From the NCBI RefSeq assembly GCF_036418315.1, contig NZ_JAZHPG010000024.1, positions 124,001 through 188,000 of the forward strand: a stretch of DNA of 64,000 nucleotides, written 5' to 3'. Within the stretch, counting starts at the first letter, position 1, and each line of letters opens with the position of its first letter. This document shows positions 41,309 to 49,723 of this stretch, in pieces. Under the pieces are notes generated by a model, which saw only the letters and a list, made by a program, of their open reading frames with translations, had not been told where the DNA came from and searched no databases. The position numbers were made by a program, and so were the translations under genes. The DNA comes from Salarchaeum sp036418315 (GTDB taxonomy: Archaea > Halobacteriota > Halobacteria > Halobacteriales > Halobacteriaceae).

Positions 41309-42160
41309 TCACTCCGTGAGCGTGAGACAGCTGAGAGCGGCGAACAGAGCTTCTTCCGTTCGCACTACCTCGCTGCCCTGACGCGGGATGACGTTGAGCC
41401 AGGTGTCGAACCCACCGGGGGCGTGGGTGGCTGAGTCGGCGGACGCCTCCTCGACCGCTGATTCGGACACGCCGAGCATCGGGGGGAGTCCCCGAGCGGG
41501 AGCGCCGAACGCGACGGTCAGTCCGTCCTGGTGGACGCGGCGCGTGACGTCCGGCAGTGACGACGCCGAGATAGGCGTGCCGTGCCGTGATGTCGCCACG
41601 CGGTAGCCCGCGTCGGGACGGTCGAGTTCGTCGCCGAGGTTCGAGCGAACCACTTGAAACCCTGGAGGGGTTTCGTCGAGGAGTTTCGCTCGGACCGGTC
41701 GTCGCGAAGAGACCCTGATGGTCACGCGCTCCCCCTCCACGACCTCCATACCGGGAGGCGTGTGGAGGGAGATCGGGTGTTGCATGCCGCAATTGACCCG
41801 GACGCGCCCTTCAGGTCCGACCTGGGTCACGATTCCCTGTCGTTTCGACCCCGAACCGCTCGATTCGGAGCCGGTCCATGCCGACACGAGGAGCGGCGGC
41901 AGGATGCCAGCGTACTCCAGTTCGCTCCGCGTCCCGAACGCCTCCTTTCGGAGGTATGGCGGGGTCGCGGCGTACCGGAGAACGGTTTCGACGAACCCGC
42001 CGCCCCACTTCTCTTCCCCCTCGGGGTCGTCGAAGACCACGAGGCGGTCAGCCCGGAAGACCGCGGCCGCGCGGGCCACGTAGCCGAGTTTGCGAGTTGC
42101 CTCGCGTTTGTCCTCGGCTTCCCGGACGAGGGACGACGGCACGAGTACGCTGACTGTCAT
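41309..42160 (-). CDS. Putative SPOUT-type RNA methyltransferase (DUF171 family)
   Basis: 283 residues from the ATG at 42160 (MTVSVLVPSSLVREAEDKRE). The N-terminus has the SPOUT-like beta-helix start YVARAAAVFRADRLVVFDDP, an internal OB-like insert (~115-160, RQGIVTQVGPEGRVRVNCGM) and a C-terminal knot region (LTVAFGAPARGLPPMLG, later DTWLNVIPRQGSEVVRTEEA) carrying the SAM-binding loop motif. Archaeal members occur upstream of uL3 exactly as here, implying an rRNA target; homologues are proposed rRNA uridine N3-methyltransferases. Stop codon is 4 bases before uL3. Confidence 0.85.
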   Translation of the reverse strand: MTVSVLVPSSLVREAEDKREATRKLGYVARAAAVFRADRLVVFDDPEGEEKWGGGFVETVLRYAATPPYLRKEAFGTRSELEYAGILPPLLVSAWTGSESSGSGSKRQGIVTQVGPEGRVRVNCGMQHPISLHTPPGMEVVEGERVTIRVSSRRPVRAKLLDETPPGFQVVRSNLGDELDRPDAGYRVATSRHGTPISASSLPDVTRRVHQDGLTVAFGAPARGLPPMLGVSESAVEEASADSATHAPGGFDTWLNVIPRQGSEVVRTEEALFAALSCLTLTE

Positions 42161-42215
42161 GCCGTATCGCTTCTTCGTCTCGACACGAGACTGTACCACG
42201 ACTACCGACGGGACC

Positions 42216-42223
42216 CTTAAAAG
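42216..42223 (-). promoter_or_regulatory. Promoter of the ribosomal protein superoperon
   Basis: CTTTTAAG on the minus strand, 56-63 bases before the first ATG (42160). Best TATA candidate in the 213-base gap before tRNA-Gly; would give a ~30-base leader. Confidence 0.45.
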
Positions 42224-42332
42224 TATGGCGTTCTCCCCGACGGACTGAGACGGCTTCACACGGCCCCGTACGCCCGTTTCATGTGCTAGCGGGCGTCGGG
42301 GTCGACGCCCGCGCCGTGTTCGCTTCGCAAGT

Positions 42333-42339
42333 CTTATTT
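42333..42339 (+). promoter_or_regulatory. TATA box of tRNA-Gly
   Basis: CTTATTT, 35-41 bases before the mature 5' end of tRNA-Gly at 42374, the usual distance for archaeal tRNA promoters with a short trimmed leader. Confidence 0.5.
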
Positions 42340-42373
42340 GTAGCGCCCCCCTCGATTCGAATGCGAAGAACGC

Positions 42374-42444
42374 GCGCTGGTAGTGTAGTGGTATCACGTG
42401 ACCTTGCCATGGTCACAACCTGGGTTCAAATCCCAGCCAGCGCA
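42374..42444 (+). tRNA. tRNA-Gly (anticodon GCC)
   Basis: 71 bases: acceptor GCGCTGG/CCAGCGC, T8A9, D-arm AGTGGTA loop, anticodon stem GACC/GGTC with loop TTGCCAT giving GCC, T-arm CTGGG-TTCAAAT-CCCAG, discriminator A at 42444. No encoded CCA. The 21 bases of its 3' end recur twice downstream (42535-42555 exact, 42670-42690 with one change). Confidence 0.95.
42424..42444 (+). repeat. tRNA-Gly 3' end, copy 1 (attachment-site core candidate)
   Basis: GTTCAAATCCCAGCCAGCGCA, 21 bases, inside the intact tRNA. Integrases of haloarchaeal viruses and plasmids commonly use tRNA 3' ends as attB. Confidence 0.8.
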
Positions 42445-42534
42445 TTTCTACTGCGAACGAAGTGAGCAGTGAAATCGCTCACGGGGATTCTGAACTAAGG
42501 AACGAAGCGAGCGAACGCGAGCGGAGTGACTGAA

Positions 42535-42555
42535 GTTCAAATCCCAGCCAGCGCA
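42535..42555 (+). repeat. tRNA-Gly 3' end, copy 2 (probable attR scar)
   Basis: Exact 21-base match to 42424-42444, 111 bases further on. Followed by CTTCT, as copy 3 is, while the intact tRNA is followed by TTTCT. Confidence 0.85.
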
Positions 42556-42669
42556 CTTCTCTCAGACGCATACCGTCGAGCGAGCCGTCTCTCGCTCGGC
42601 GTGTGATAGTAGGTGTGAATGTGATAGCGGGATTTGAGCCAGTCAGGCGAGCGCAGTGAGTCTGACGCT

Positions 42670-42690
42670 GTTCAACTCCCAGCCAGCGCA
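42670..42690 (+). repeat. tRNA-Gly 3' end, copy 3 (older scar)
   Basis: 20 of 21 bases identical (A to C in the T-loop part). 135 bases after copy 2. The single change suggests an older event. Confidence 0.85.
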
Positions 42691-42899
42691 CTTCTGCTGG
42701 CTGAGCAGGCCGAGTGTCTCGGGCCTTGACCGCGAGGCGGTTCACTGCAATCAATTGCTCTGAGAGGGGCGCGTATTATTCGAGTTGTGTAGTAGTATGT
42801 GTGGGGCTAGCAGAACGGTGCGCGCTCGTACCGCCGAAGTGTTCGGACGGGGAGCGTCTGCGGCCAGACGCTAAGTAGCGCGCCGCCGAACGCTCGAGT

Positions 42900-43214
<315 letters not shown>

Positions 43215-43250
43215 GAAACCCTTTACGCGAGACGGGCGAACGCGCTGGGT

Positions 43251-44177
43251 ATGGAGAGCGTCAATCGGATGGCCATCGAGCTAGCGGACGAAGCCCTGGA
43301 TTTCGCGGACGAACTGGACATCGGGGCGTTCGACCTGGAGAACGGCGCGACCGTCCTCGACTTCGGCGTGGACTTCGAGGGCGGGATGGAGGCCGGACTG
43401 TTGCTCGCGGAACTCCAGACCGCGGGGCTGGCGACGGTGCAGACGCGGATGGACGAGGTCGCGGGCGCGGCGTTCCCGCACGTCGAACTCACGTGCGATC
43501 GGCCCGGGCTGGGGCTGCTGTGCTCGCAGAAGGCGGGCTGGCAGCTCTCCCTCGACGGCTTCGAGGGGCTGGGGTCGGGGCCGGCGCGCGCGCTGGTCGC
43601 GGACGAGGCTGAGTTCCGCGCGCTCGGGTACACTGACGCGTTCGACCTCACAGTATTGAGTATCGAGTCCGACAGCCTCCCGACGGAGGCTGTCGCGGAG
43701 CGAATCGCGGAGGAGGCGGGCGTGAACACGGACGGCGTCTACCTGCCGACGTACGCGACCGCGAGCATCGCGGGGAGCGTCTCCGCGGCCGCACGCCCGG
43801 CCGAGATGGCGCTGTTCCGATTGTTCGAGGCGGGCTACGACCCGCAGAAGGTGCTCTCCGCGACGGGGAGCGCGCCGGTCGCGCCGGTCGCGGGCGGCGA
43901 GGAGGAAGCCATCGCGCGCACGACCGACAGCGTCGTGCACGGCGGCCAGGCTCACTTCACGGTGCGCGAGGACAGCGACGCGTTCGACGCGCTGCCGTCG
44001 ACGGCGAGCGAGTACGACGCGCCCTCCCGGGCCGTGTTCGCGGACGCGGACTGGGAGATGAGCGAAGTCGCCGAGGGCTACTTCGCGCCCGCGCAGGTGA
44101 CGATAAACGTCGTCGGCGGCCCGACGTACGCGCTCGGCGACACCCGCGAGGATCTGCTGGCGGAGAGTTTCCTGTAG
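43251..44177 (+). CDS. mch: Methenyltetrahydromethanopterin cyclohydrolase
   Basis: 308 residues, close to the usual ~310-320. Family motifs VDFEGGMEAGLLLAELQTAG, CDRPGLGLLCSQKAGWQLSL and YLPTYATASIAGSVSAAARP are clear. It converts methenyl-H4MPT (or H4F-type cofactor) to formyl-H4MPT. Haloarchaea are not methanogens but keep Mch, probably for one-carbon metabolism with tetrahydrofolate. The stop TAG shares its G with the GTG start of the next gene. Confidence 0.93.
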   Translation: MESVNRMAIELADEALDFADELDIGAFDLENGATVLDFGVDFEGGMEAGLLLAELQTAGLATVQTRMDEVAGAAFPHVELTCDRPGLGLLCSQKAGWQLSLDGFEGLGSGPARALVADEAEFRALGYTDAFDLTVLSIESDSLPTEAVAERIAEEAGVNTDGVYLPTYATASIAGSVSAAARPAEMALFRLFEAGYDPQKVLSATGSAPVAPVAGGEEEAIARTTDSVVHGGQAHFTVREDSDAFDALPSTASEYDAPSRAVFADADWEMSEVAEGYFAPAQVTINVVGGPTYALGDTREDLLAESFL

Positions 44178-44671
44178 TGCGACACAAGCCCGTTCCGCCC
44201 GCGCCCGACTCCCTCAACGACCTGTGGGCGGTTCACGCGACGGTGCCGGCCGACCCGCGGACGGAAAGCGACTGTTGCGAGCGCGTCGTCGCCCAGACAG
44301 ATGTTGAGGACCGCGGCGACGCCTCGGACTGGCTCGCCTTCCTGCGCGCGCTCTCGCTCGCGCGCGAGACCGACGAGGGGTTCGAGCGCGTCCACGACGC
44401 GCCGAATCGGGAGACGCTCGCGCGACGGTTCCGCGACGGCGTGTACGGCGCGCGCGAAGTCCTGAACGCGCTCGGGGAGAACGCACGGAACGCCGAGGAC
44501 GTGTTCGCGGCGTTCGACGCGGTGCCGCGATGGGAGCGGGAGACGGCGGACTGGGAGGACGAGTGGGGCGAGCGCGTCCAACGGTTGCTGGACTGGGCGG
44601 TGCTGTTCGGGCTCGCGGAATCGACGGCCGGCGGCTATCGCGTGACCGCGACGAGCGACCCGGAGACGTAA
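44177..44671 (+). CDS. Conserved haloarchaeal protein of unknown function
   Basis: 164 residues from a GTG that overlaps the mch stop by one base, which supports this start and translational coupling. Acidic, helical; ends in EWGERVQRLLDWAVLFGLAE then a winged-helix-like end STAGGYRVTATSDPET. I do not recognise a family. Coupling suggests a role tied to Mch. Its 3' end overlaps the convergent membrane protein gene by 37 bases. Confidence 0.65.
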   Translation: MRHKPVPPAPDSLNDLWAVHATVPADPRTESDCCERVVAQTDVEDRGDASDWLAFLRALSLARETDEGFERVHDAPNRETLARRFRDGVYGAREVLNALGENARNAEDVFAAFDAVPRWERETADWEDEWGERVQRLLDWAVLFGLAESTAGGYRVTATSDPET

Positions 44672-44949
44672 GTCGCGCCCACGACCACCGGGATTCGCGC
44701 GGGCTGCGGGAGAACTCCGGCGAGGAGCGCAGCGAGAATACCGACGACGAGCGCGGTCGTCGCGGTTTCGAGGCGGTCCCGCGGCGACGGCTCGGTGAGT
44801 TCCGCGCCCGCCGCGAAAAACGGCAGGCCGAGCGCGAGTCCGGCCGCGAGCGCGAACGCCCCGGGCGCGATAACGGAGACGCCTGCAGCGGTGACGGCGG
44901 TGAGCGCGAGTCCGGCGACCAGCTCCGTGGCGTCGAACGTGAACTCCAT
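44635..44949 (-). CDS. Small membrane protein of unknown function
   Basis: 104 residues with four hydrophobic segments: ELVAGLALTAVTAAGVSVIA, FALAAGLALGLPFFAAGAEL, LVVGILAALLAGVLPQ and PVVVGATYVSGSLVAVT. Its ATG shares one base with the stop of the upstream GTPase gene, so both are coexpressed. Function unknown. Confidence 0.7.
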   Translation of the reverse strand: MEFTFDATELVAGLALTAVTAAGVSVIAPGAFALAAGLALGLPFFAAGAELTEPSPRDRLETATTALVVGILAALLAGVLPQPARIPVVVGATYVSGSLVAVTR

Positions 44950-46544
44950 CAGCGGACGCTGGTCACGGTGCCGACGCCCTTGCTCGACCCTTCGCGGAAG
45001 ACGAACCGCTGTCCCTCCTCCACCAGGTAGGGGCGGAACTTGAAGCGGACGCGCGCGCTCCCGGAGTCGCCGGGGAGGAGTTGGCCGCCGTCCGGCTGGA
45101 TTTGGACGGCCTCGCTGACGGTTTCGAGGTGGACGACTGGCTCGTAGCCGGCGTCGATGCGCGTCGGGTGGTTGAGAACCATCACGTCCGCCTCGAACTC
45201 GCGGACCGGCGCAGGGTCGGCGTCCCGCGGCAGCAACACCATCCCGCGCTCGATATCCGCCTCCTGAACGCCCTTCAGGGCGATGCCGACGATGCGGCCG
45301 GCTTCCGCCCTATCGACGCGGTGGTAGTGCATCTCGATGCTCCGCACCTCGACCTCGGTGAAGGAGCCGTCGGCGAGCGGGCCGAGCAGGAGTTCGTCGC
45401 CCGCCTCGACGGTCCCGGATTTCACCGTGCCCGAGGCGACCGCGCCGACGCCGGTGACGCTGTACGTGCGGTCGACGTACATCCGGAAGTCCTCGCCGCC
45501 GCCGTTGGTTTTCGGGAGGTGTTCGAACAGGCGGTCGAGCGTGTCGAGGCCGTCCATCGTCACCGCGCTCGTCCGCACGAGCGGCACGACAGTATCGCTG
45601 ATTTCGTCGACGGCAGCGGCGACGCCGTAGCGGTCGACGAGCAACGGACTGCGGCCGGCGTCCCGAAGGAGTTTCTCAACCTCCCGTTCGACTTCGAGGA
45701 GGCGCTCGTCGCTCACGAGGTCGGTCTTCGTGACGGCGACGATTGTCGGGAGGTCGGTGGCGAGCAGGACGCCGAGGTGCTCGCGCGTCGTCTTCGTCGG
45801 GCCATCGTCCGCGGCGACGGTGAGGAGGCCGTAATCGATTTTCTGTCCGACCAGTCCCCGAATCGTGGTGCGGAGCCACGGCTCGTGACCGACGGTGTCG
45901 ACGAAGGAGACGATGCGGTCGGCGGACTCCACGACGGCCGCGCGGGCCGACTTCCGACTCGGGTTGTCCACGCGAAGCGGGCCCTCGGCGTCGAACCCGT
46001 ACACGGCGTAGGAGAGGTCGGCGGACAGCCCGCGCTCTACCTCGTGTGGCTGCACGTCGAGGAAACTCCGGGTGTCGCCGTCGCCGTCGTCGGGTCGTCC
46101 GGTGACGAGCGACCCGACGAGCGTGGACTTCCCGTGGTCGACGTGTCCGGCGGTGCCGACGATGATGTGGTCGTCGCCGCCGTCGAGCTGGCCGCCGTCG
46201 CGCACCGTAGCGACGCCGACGAGGCCGCCGTCGTCGGTGCCGCGCGTCACCACGTCGTCGATGTGGGCGTTCGCCTCCTCGGCGAGGAGGCTGAGCACGT
46301 CGAGCGACTCGGAGAAGGCGTCGGGTTCGATACCCGCGACGCCGCCGTCGTCCGTGACGCCGACGACGTAGAGGGCTTCGCCGTCCCCGGAGAGCACGCG
46401 GTGGCGGAGCTGCGCCACGAGGCTCTCCATCCGGCCGTCCGCGAGGTGGATGTCGCGCGCGAGGCGTTCCTTGAACTCGACGTTCCCGCCCTCCTCCTCG
46501 CCGTGCTCGATAGCGCGGTCGAGGAGGGGCTGGTCGAGACCCAT
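44949..46544 (-). CDS. GTPBP1-type translational GTPase
   Basis: 531 residues from the ATG at 46544. Residues ~1-115 are an extra N-terminal domain (LAQLRHRVLSGDGEALYVVG-like). The EF-Tu-like G domain follows: P-loop IVGTAGHVDHGKSTLVGSLV (~130), G3 DTVGHEPW (~220), G4 TKTD (~268). Two beta-barrels end the protein. Archaeal relatives of eukaryotic GTPBP1/2, which deal with stalled ribosomes or mRNA turnover. A TATA-like tttataag (46567-46575) lies ~25 bases upstream. It is divergent from the small zinc protein gene. Confidence 0.9.
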   Translation of the reverse strand: MGLDQPLLDRAIEHGEEEGGNVEFKERLARDIHLADGRMESLVAQLRHRVLSGDGEALYVVGVTDDGGVAGIEPDAFSESLDVLSLLAEEANAHIDDVVTRGTDDGGLVGVATVRDGGQLDGGDDHIIVGTAGHVDHGKSTLVGSLVTGRPDDGDGDTRSFLDVQPHEVERGLSADLSYAVYGFDAEGPLRVDNPSRKSARAAVVESADRIVSFVDTVGHEPWLRTTIRGLVGQKIDYGLLTVAADDGPTKTTREHLGVLLATDLPTIVAVTKTDLVSDERLLEVEREVEKLLRDAGRSPLLVDRYGVAAAVDEISDTVVPLVRTSAVTMDGLDTLDRLFEHLPKTNGGGEDFRMYVDRTYSVTGVGAVASGTVKSGTVEAGDELLLGPLADGSFTEVEVRSIEMHYHRVDRAEAGRIVGIALKGVQEADIERGMVLLPRDADPAPVREFEADVMVLNHPTRIDAGYEPVVHLETVSEAVQIQPDGGQLLPGDSGSARVRFKFRPYLVEEGQRFVFREGSSKGVGTVTSVR

Positions 46545-46597
46545 GAGAACGGATTGGGGACACCCGCTTATAAACTTTCTTCGGAGGTAGAGCGCTC

Positions 46598-46625
46598 GTA
46601 TCGGCCGTCTGTACGACCGATACAG
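46598..46625. promoter_or_regulatory. Inverted repeats between GTPase and zinc-protein genes
   Basis: GTATCGG (46598-46604) and CCGATAC (46617-46623) are perfect 7-bp arms; nested CTGTA (46609-46613) and TACAG (46621-46625) give a second pair. Located between two divergent genes, so a shared operator is possible. Confidence 0.4.
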
Positions 46626-46683
46626 TATGTCACACGAGGGGTTCGTCCCGGGGATTGAAGCCGGCGGTTCGCGTACATTCGGT

Positions 46684-46905
46684 ATGAGCGTCACCGGCGT
46701 CTGTCAGGTCTGTGAGAGCGCGGACGCACGCCAGGCCTGCGACCAGTGCGGCCGCGTCGTCTGCAGGGAGCACTACGACCGCGAGACCGGGCTCTGCACG
46801 GAATGCGCGCGACAGTACGGTGACCGCGAGACGAACGGAACGGGGGGCCGCGGCGGGAACAGCGACCGGGGCGGGTCGCCGGACGACTGGGGCGAACCCC
46901 GCTAG
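46684..46905 (+). CDS. Small zinc-finger protein
   Basis: 73 residues from the ATG at 46684. Cys-rich: CQVCESADARQACDQCGRVV then CREHYDRETGLCTEC, a cross-brace pattern of CxxC pairs with a His (B-box/HIT-like zinc finger). Gly/Arg-rich tail. An in-frame ATG at 46627 would add 19 residues without family-like features. Haloarchaeal small zinc proteins of this sort are common and mostly uncharacterised. The stop overlaps the convergent pyrF 3' end by 4 bases. Confidence 0.7.
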   Translation: MSVTGVCQVCESADARQACDQCGRVVCREHYDRETGLCTECARQYGDRETNGTGGRGGNSDRGGSPDDWGEPR

Positions 46906-47702
46906 CGGTACTGGTTCAGGCGGTCTTTGAGGCGTTTCGCGGCCTGCCCGGCCGCGGACGCCCACTCTTCGGAGTCCTCGCCGGCGAAGATGATGCCGCG
47001 CGTGGAGTTCACGAGCCCGACACCGTCGTCGTTCAGCCCGAACTCGACCGCCGCCTCGGCGTCCCCGCCCTGCGCGCCGACGCCGGGCACGAGGAAGGGA
47101 AGACCGGGGACAGTGTCGCGGACGCCCTCGAGTTCGTCCGTGCTGGTCGCGCCGACGACGAGGCCGACGTTGTCGTTCTCGTTCCACTCGCTCGCGCGAC
47201 GCGCGACGTGCTCGTAGAGGTACTCGTCGAACCCCGCGAGTTCGAGGTTCTGGAAGTCCTTCCCGCCCGGATTGGACGTCCGGCAGAGCACGAACACGCC
47301 CGCGTCCTCGTGGGAAAGAAAGGGCTGGAGGCTGTCCCGGCCGAGGTAGGGGTTGACCGTGACGGCGTCCGCGTAGTCGAGGACCTCGGCGTACTGGCGA
47401 GCGGTGTTCCCGATGTCGCCGCGCTTCGCGTCGAGGATGACCGGAACACCCTTCCCGTGAGCGTACGCGACGGTTTCGCGGAGGCTCCGCCAGCCGTCGG
47501 CACCCTCGTAGAACGCCGCGTTCGGCTTGTAACACGCCGCGTGCTCGTGCGTCGCGTCGATGATTCGGCGGTTGAACGCCCAGCGCGGCAACTCCTTCTC
47601 CTGCACGTCGTCGGGGAGCCGGTCGAGGTCGGGGTCGAGGCCGACGCAGACGACGCTGTCCGTGGCGTCGATGCGGGCGGCGAGGTCGTCGAAGAAACCC
47701 AT
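46902..47702 (-). CDS. pyrF: Orotidine 5'-phosphate decarboxylase (type 2)
   Basis: 266 residues. Active-site region VILDAKRGDIGNTARQYAEV (the DxKxxD motif) near 90-108, and phosphate-binding FLVPGVGAQGGDAEAAVEFG near 205-224. Catalyses the last step of UMP synthesis. The longer PyrF type 2 is the common haloarchaeal form. Start taken at the ATG at 47702; a GTG one codon upstream is possible. Confidence 0.93.
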   Translation of the reverse strand: MGFFDDLAARIDATDSVVCVGLDPDLDRLPDDVQEKELPRWAFNRRIIDATHEHAACYKPNAAFYEGADGWRSLRETVAYAHGKGVPVILDAKRGDIGNTARQYAEVLDYADAVTVNPYLGRDSLQPFLSHEDAGVFVLCRTSNPGGKDFQNLELAGFDEYLYEHVARRASEWNENDNVGLVVGATSTDELEGVRDTVPGLPFLVPGVGAQGGDAEAAVEFGLNDDGVGLVNSTRGIIFAGEDSEEWASAAGQAAKRLKDRLNQYR

Positions 47703-47785
47703 CACCCGCTACTCTCGCTGGGGTCGGGAAAAGCGTTCTTCCACGAGGGCAAAACTACTTTGCGTTCTGACCGCCTCATTCAAGT

Positions 47786-47830
47786 ATGACGGCCGACGCG
47801 ACCAGCCACGGGGGTGAGACGGGTGGCTGA
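47786..47830 (+). CDS. Possible 14-codon leader ORF before the KaiC-like gene
   Basis: ATG, 13 more sense codons (MTADATSHGGETGG) and TGA. A TATA-like aaaactacttt 26-36 bases upstream suggests that transcription begins about at this ATG, so it would be translated from a leaderless start. Its stop overlaps the GTG at 47823 by 8 bases, and a GGGGGTGA stretch inside it can act as Shine-Dalgarno for that GTG. No evidence for a product; it may be a coupling device. Confidence 0.35.
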   Translation: MTADATSHGGETGG

Positions 47831-48995
47831 GGACGAGGACTGGTTCGAGCGAGCGTTCGAGACGGACGAGTCCGAGGAAGACGCGGAATCCGAAGAAACG
47901 GCCGAGGACAAATCGGGGCCGGACGCATCGCCCGAGTCCGAAGCGTTCGAGGCCGCGTTCGGTGGCGACGGAGCGTCCGACGCGGCGCCGGACGAGAGCG
48001 AGACCGACGCCAGCGAGGACGAGACCGCGTCGAGTACGGAGACGAGTACCGCGGACTTCGAGGCCGCCTTCGGCAGCGGAACCGCCGCAGCGGAGGACGA
48101 GGACGAAAGCGGGTTCGAGGACGCATTCAGCGGTGGTGGCGACGAGAGCGCCGACTTCGAAGCCGCGTTCAGTGGCAGCGGCAGTGCCGAGAGTGGTGAT
48201 TTCGAGACCGCGTTCGGCGGTGGCGAGGGCGGATTCGGGTTCGACCTCGACAACAGCGACGGGGAGGCTGACTTCGAAGAGGAAGCGTACGAATCCGACA
48301 TCCCCCGCATCGAACTCGGCATTGAAGGACTGGACAACATGGTGCAGGGCGGCGTCCCCGAACGCAGCCTCATCGTCGCCATCGGGAGCGCCGGCACCGG
48401 AAAGACCACGTTCGGCCTCCAATTCCTCAACCACGCCCTCAAGAACGACGAACGCGCCGTCTTCATCACGCTCGAAGAAACCGAAGAACGCATCGTCGAC
48501 AGCGCGAACGAGAAAGGCTGGAATTTCGCCGAACACATCGCGAACGACGACCTCGCCATCATCGACCTCGACCCAATCGAGATGGCGAACTCGCTCACCA
48601 GCATCCGGAACGAACTCCCCCGGCTCGTCGAGGACTTCGGCGCCACCCGACTCGTCCTCGACTCAGTCAGCCTCCTCGAAATGATGTACGACGACCAGGC
48701 CACCCGCCGCACCGAAATCTACGACTTCACCAAAGCCCTCAAGAACGCCGGCGTCACCACCATGCTCACCAGCGAAGCCGCCGAAAACAACCCGTACGCC
48801 TCCCGCCACGGCATCATCGAGTACCTCACCGACGCCGTCTTCCTCCTCCGATACATCCGCCCCGAGGACTTCCGCGAAACCCGACTCGCCGTCGAAATCC
48901 AGAAAATCCGGGACGCAAACCACTCCCGCGAAACCAAACCCTACGAAATCACCGGCCAGGGAATCAGCGTGTACCGGCAGGCGAACATCTTCTAA
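47823..48995 (+). CDS. KaiC-like RecA-superfamily ATPase with acidic FExAF repeat region
   Basis: About 390 residues if started at the GTG at 47823 (VAEDEDWFERAFETDES); a GTG nine bases earlier is an alternative. Residues ~1-155 are disordered and acidic with six copies of a motif FExAF (FERAF, FEAAF, FEAAF, FEDAF, FEAAF, FETAF) spaced by Gly/Ser. The C-terminal ~235 residues form one KaiC/RAD55 domain: Walker A GSAGTGKTTFGLQFLNHAL, Walker B RLVLDSVSLLEMM, acidic EETEER. Such ATPases act in signalling, motility (ArlH relatives) or recombination; the partner is unknown. Nearby Usp, HerA and NurA genes give no firm hint. Confidence 0.8.
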   Translation: MAEDEDWFERAFETDESEEDAESEETAEDKSGPDASPESEAFEAAFGGDGASDAAPDESETDASEDETASSTETSTADFEAAFGSGTAAAEDEDESGFEDAFSGGGDESADFEAAFSGSGSAESGDFETAFGGGEGGFGFDLDNSDGEADFEEEAYESDIPRIELGIEGLDNMVQGGVPERSLIVAIGSAGTGKTTFGLQFLNHALKNDERAVFITLEETEERIVDSANEKGWNFAEHIANDDLAIIDLDPIEMANSLTSIRNELPRLVEDFGATRLVLDSVSLLEMMYDDQATRRTEIYDFTKALKNAGVTTMLTSEAAENNPYASRHGIIEYLTDAVFLLRYIRPEDFRETRLAVEIQKIRDANHSRETKPYEITGQGISVYRQANIF

Positions 48996-49253
48996 CGTAC
49001 CTTTTGCGCTCCGCGCGCCTCTGGCGCGCTCGGCAAACGCTACGACGAAAGCACCCCTCCCTCGCTTCGTTCGCTGCGCGAACGCCGCTCGCTCGCGGAG
49101 GCCGTGGACAGCTACTACGCAGGAAGGAGGTGAACGTTCATATACGAGGGCGAGACCAGTCGGGGGCGTGCTGTGAGAACGGCCACGGGGTTCGCGCGGT
49201 TGTGCGACCCAGACCTCGTGGACGCGGCGGGTCGCCTGCACGCAAAACGAGCG
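48996..49253. other. Intergenic gap without visible gene
   Basis: 258 bases between the KaiC-like gene and the convergent uspA. Contains a Cys/Ala/Arg-looking frame without family sequence and short GCGCTCGCTCGCGG tracts. No RNA gene or clear promoter noticed. Confidence 0.5.
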
Positions 49254-49679
49254 CTATCGGACGATAGTGACCGGGACCGGGGAGCGCCGAACGATGGATT
49301 CGGCGACGCTACCGAGGAGGATGCGGCTGACGCCGCTGCGGCCGTGGCTGCCCATGACGATGTGGTCGAAGTCGTTCTCCTCGGCGTAGTCCACGACGGT
49401 CCGGGAGGGTCGTCCGACTTCGGTGACGGTGTCGAGGCTGACGCCGTATTCGTCCGCGGTCTCCTGCGCTTGCTCGAAGAGCGTCTCCGCGTCCTCCTGC
49501 GCCTGCTCGTACCACTCCTCGCTGTAGCCGGGGACGGTCGCCTGCGCCGTGTAGCCGGCCTCGATGGGGTCGATAACGTGAATCAGCGTGATGTCGTCGC
49601 TCTGGAACTCCTCCAGCGCGTATTCGAGCGCGTCGGTGGACTGTTCGGAACTGTCGATGGGGACGAGTATCTTCGACAT
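49254..49679 (-). CDS. Universal stress protein, UspA family
   Basis: 141 residues, a complete single Usp domain: KILVPIDSSEQSTDALEYAL, and the ATP-binding loop IVMGSHGRSGVSRILLGSVA (GxxG...G-S pattern) near 108-127. Probably cytoplasmic, nucleotide-binding, dimeric. Common in haloarchaea as a stress or transport modulator. Monocistronic; its ATG is at 49679. Confidence 0.93.
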   Translation of the reverse strand: MSKILVPIDSSEQSTDALEYALEEFQSDDITLIHVIDPIEAGYTAQATVPGYSEEWYEQAQEDAETLFEQAQETADEYGVSLDTVTEVGRPSRTVVDYAEENDFDHIVMGSHGRSGVSRILLGSVAESIVRRSPVPVTIVR

Positions 49680-49723
49680 GTCCCGCGATTCGTCACGCTC
49701 CCCGAAAAAGATAGGGGCCGGGG

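Larger units (their letters stand above)
42445..42899. other. Non-coding stretch with scars of integration
   Basis: 455 bases without a credible gene. It holds two partial tRNA-Gly copies, an inverted repeat GTGAGC/GCTCAC (42462-42482) just after the tRNA, Gly-Ala-like GAGCG repeats and, near the end, a TATA-like gctaagtagc (42870-42879) 21-30 bases before the thiamine-binding protein gene. An open frame on the minus strand here overlaps that gene and has no family-like sequence, so it is not counted. Confidence 0.7.

Noticed and set aside
48996..49253. Possible small gene between the KaiC-like gene and uspA
   Set aside because: Open frames there are Arg/Ala-rich with no start context, homology-like pattern or promoter.
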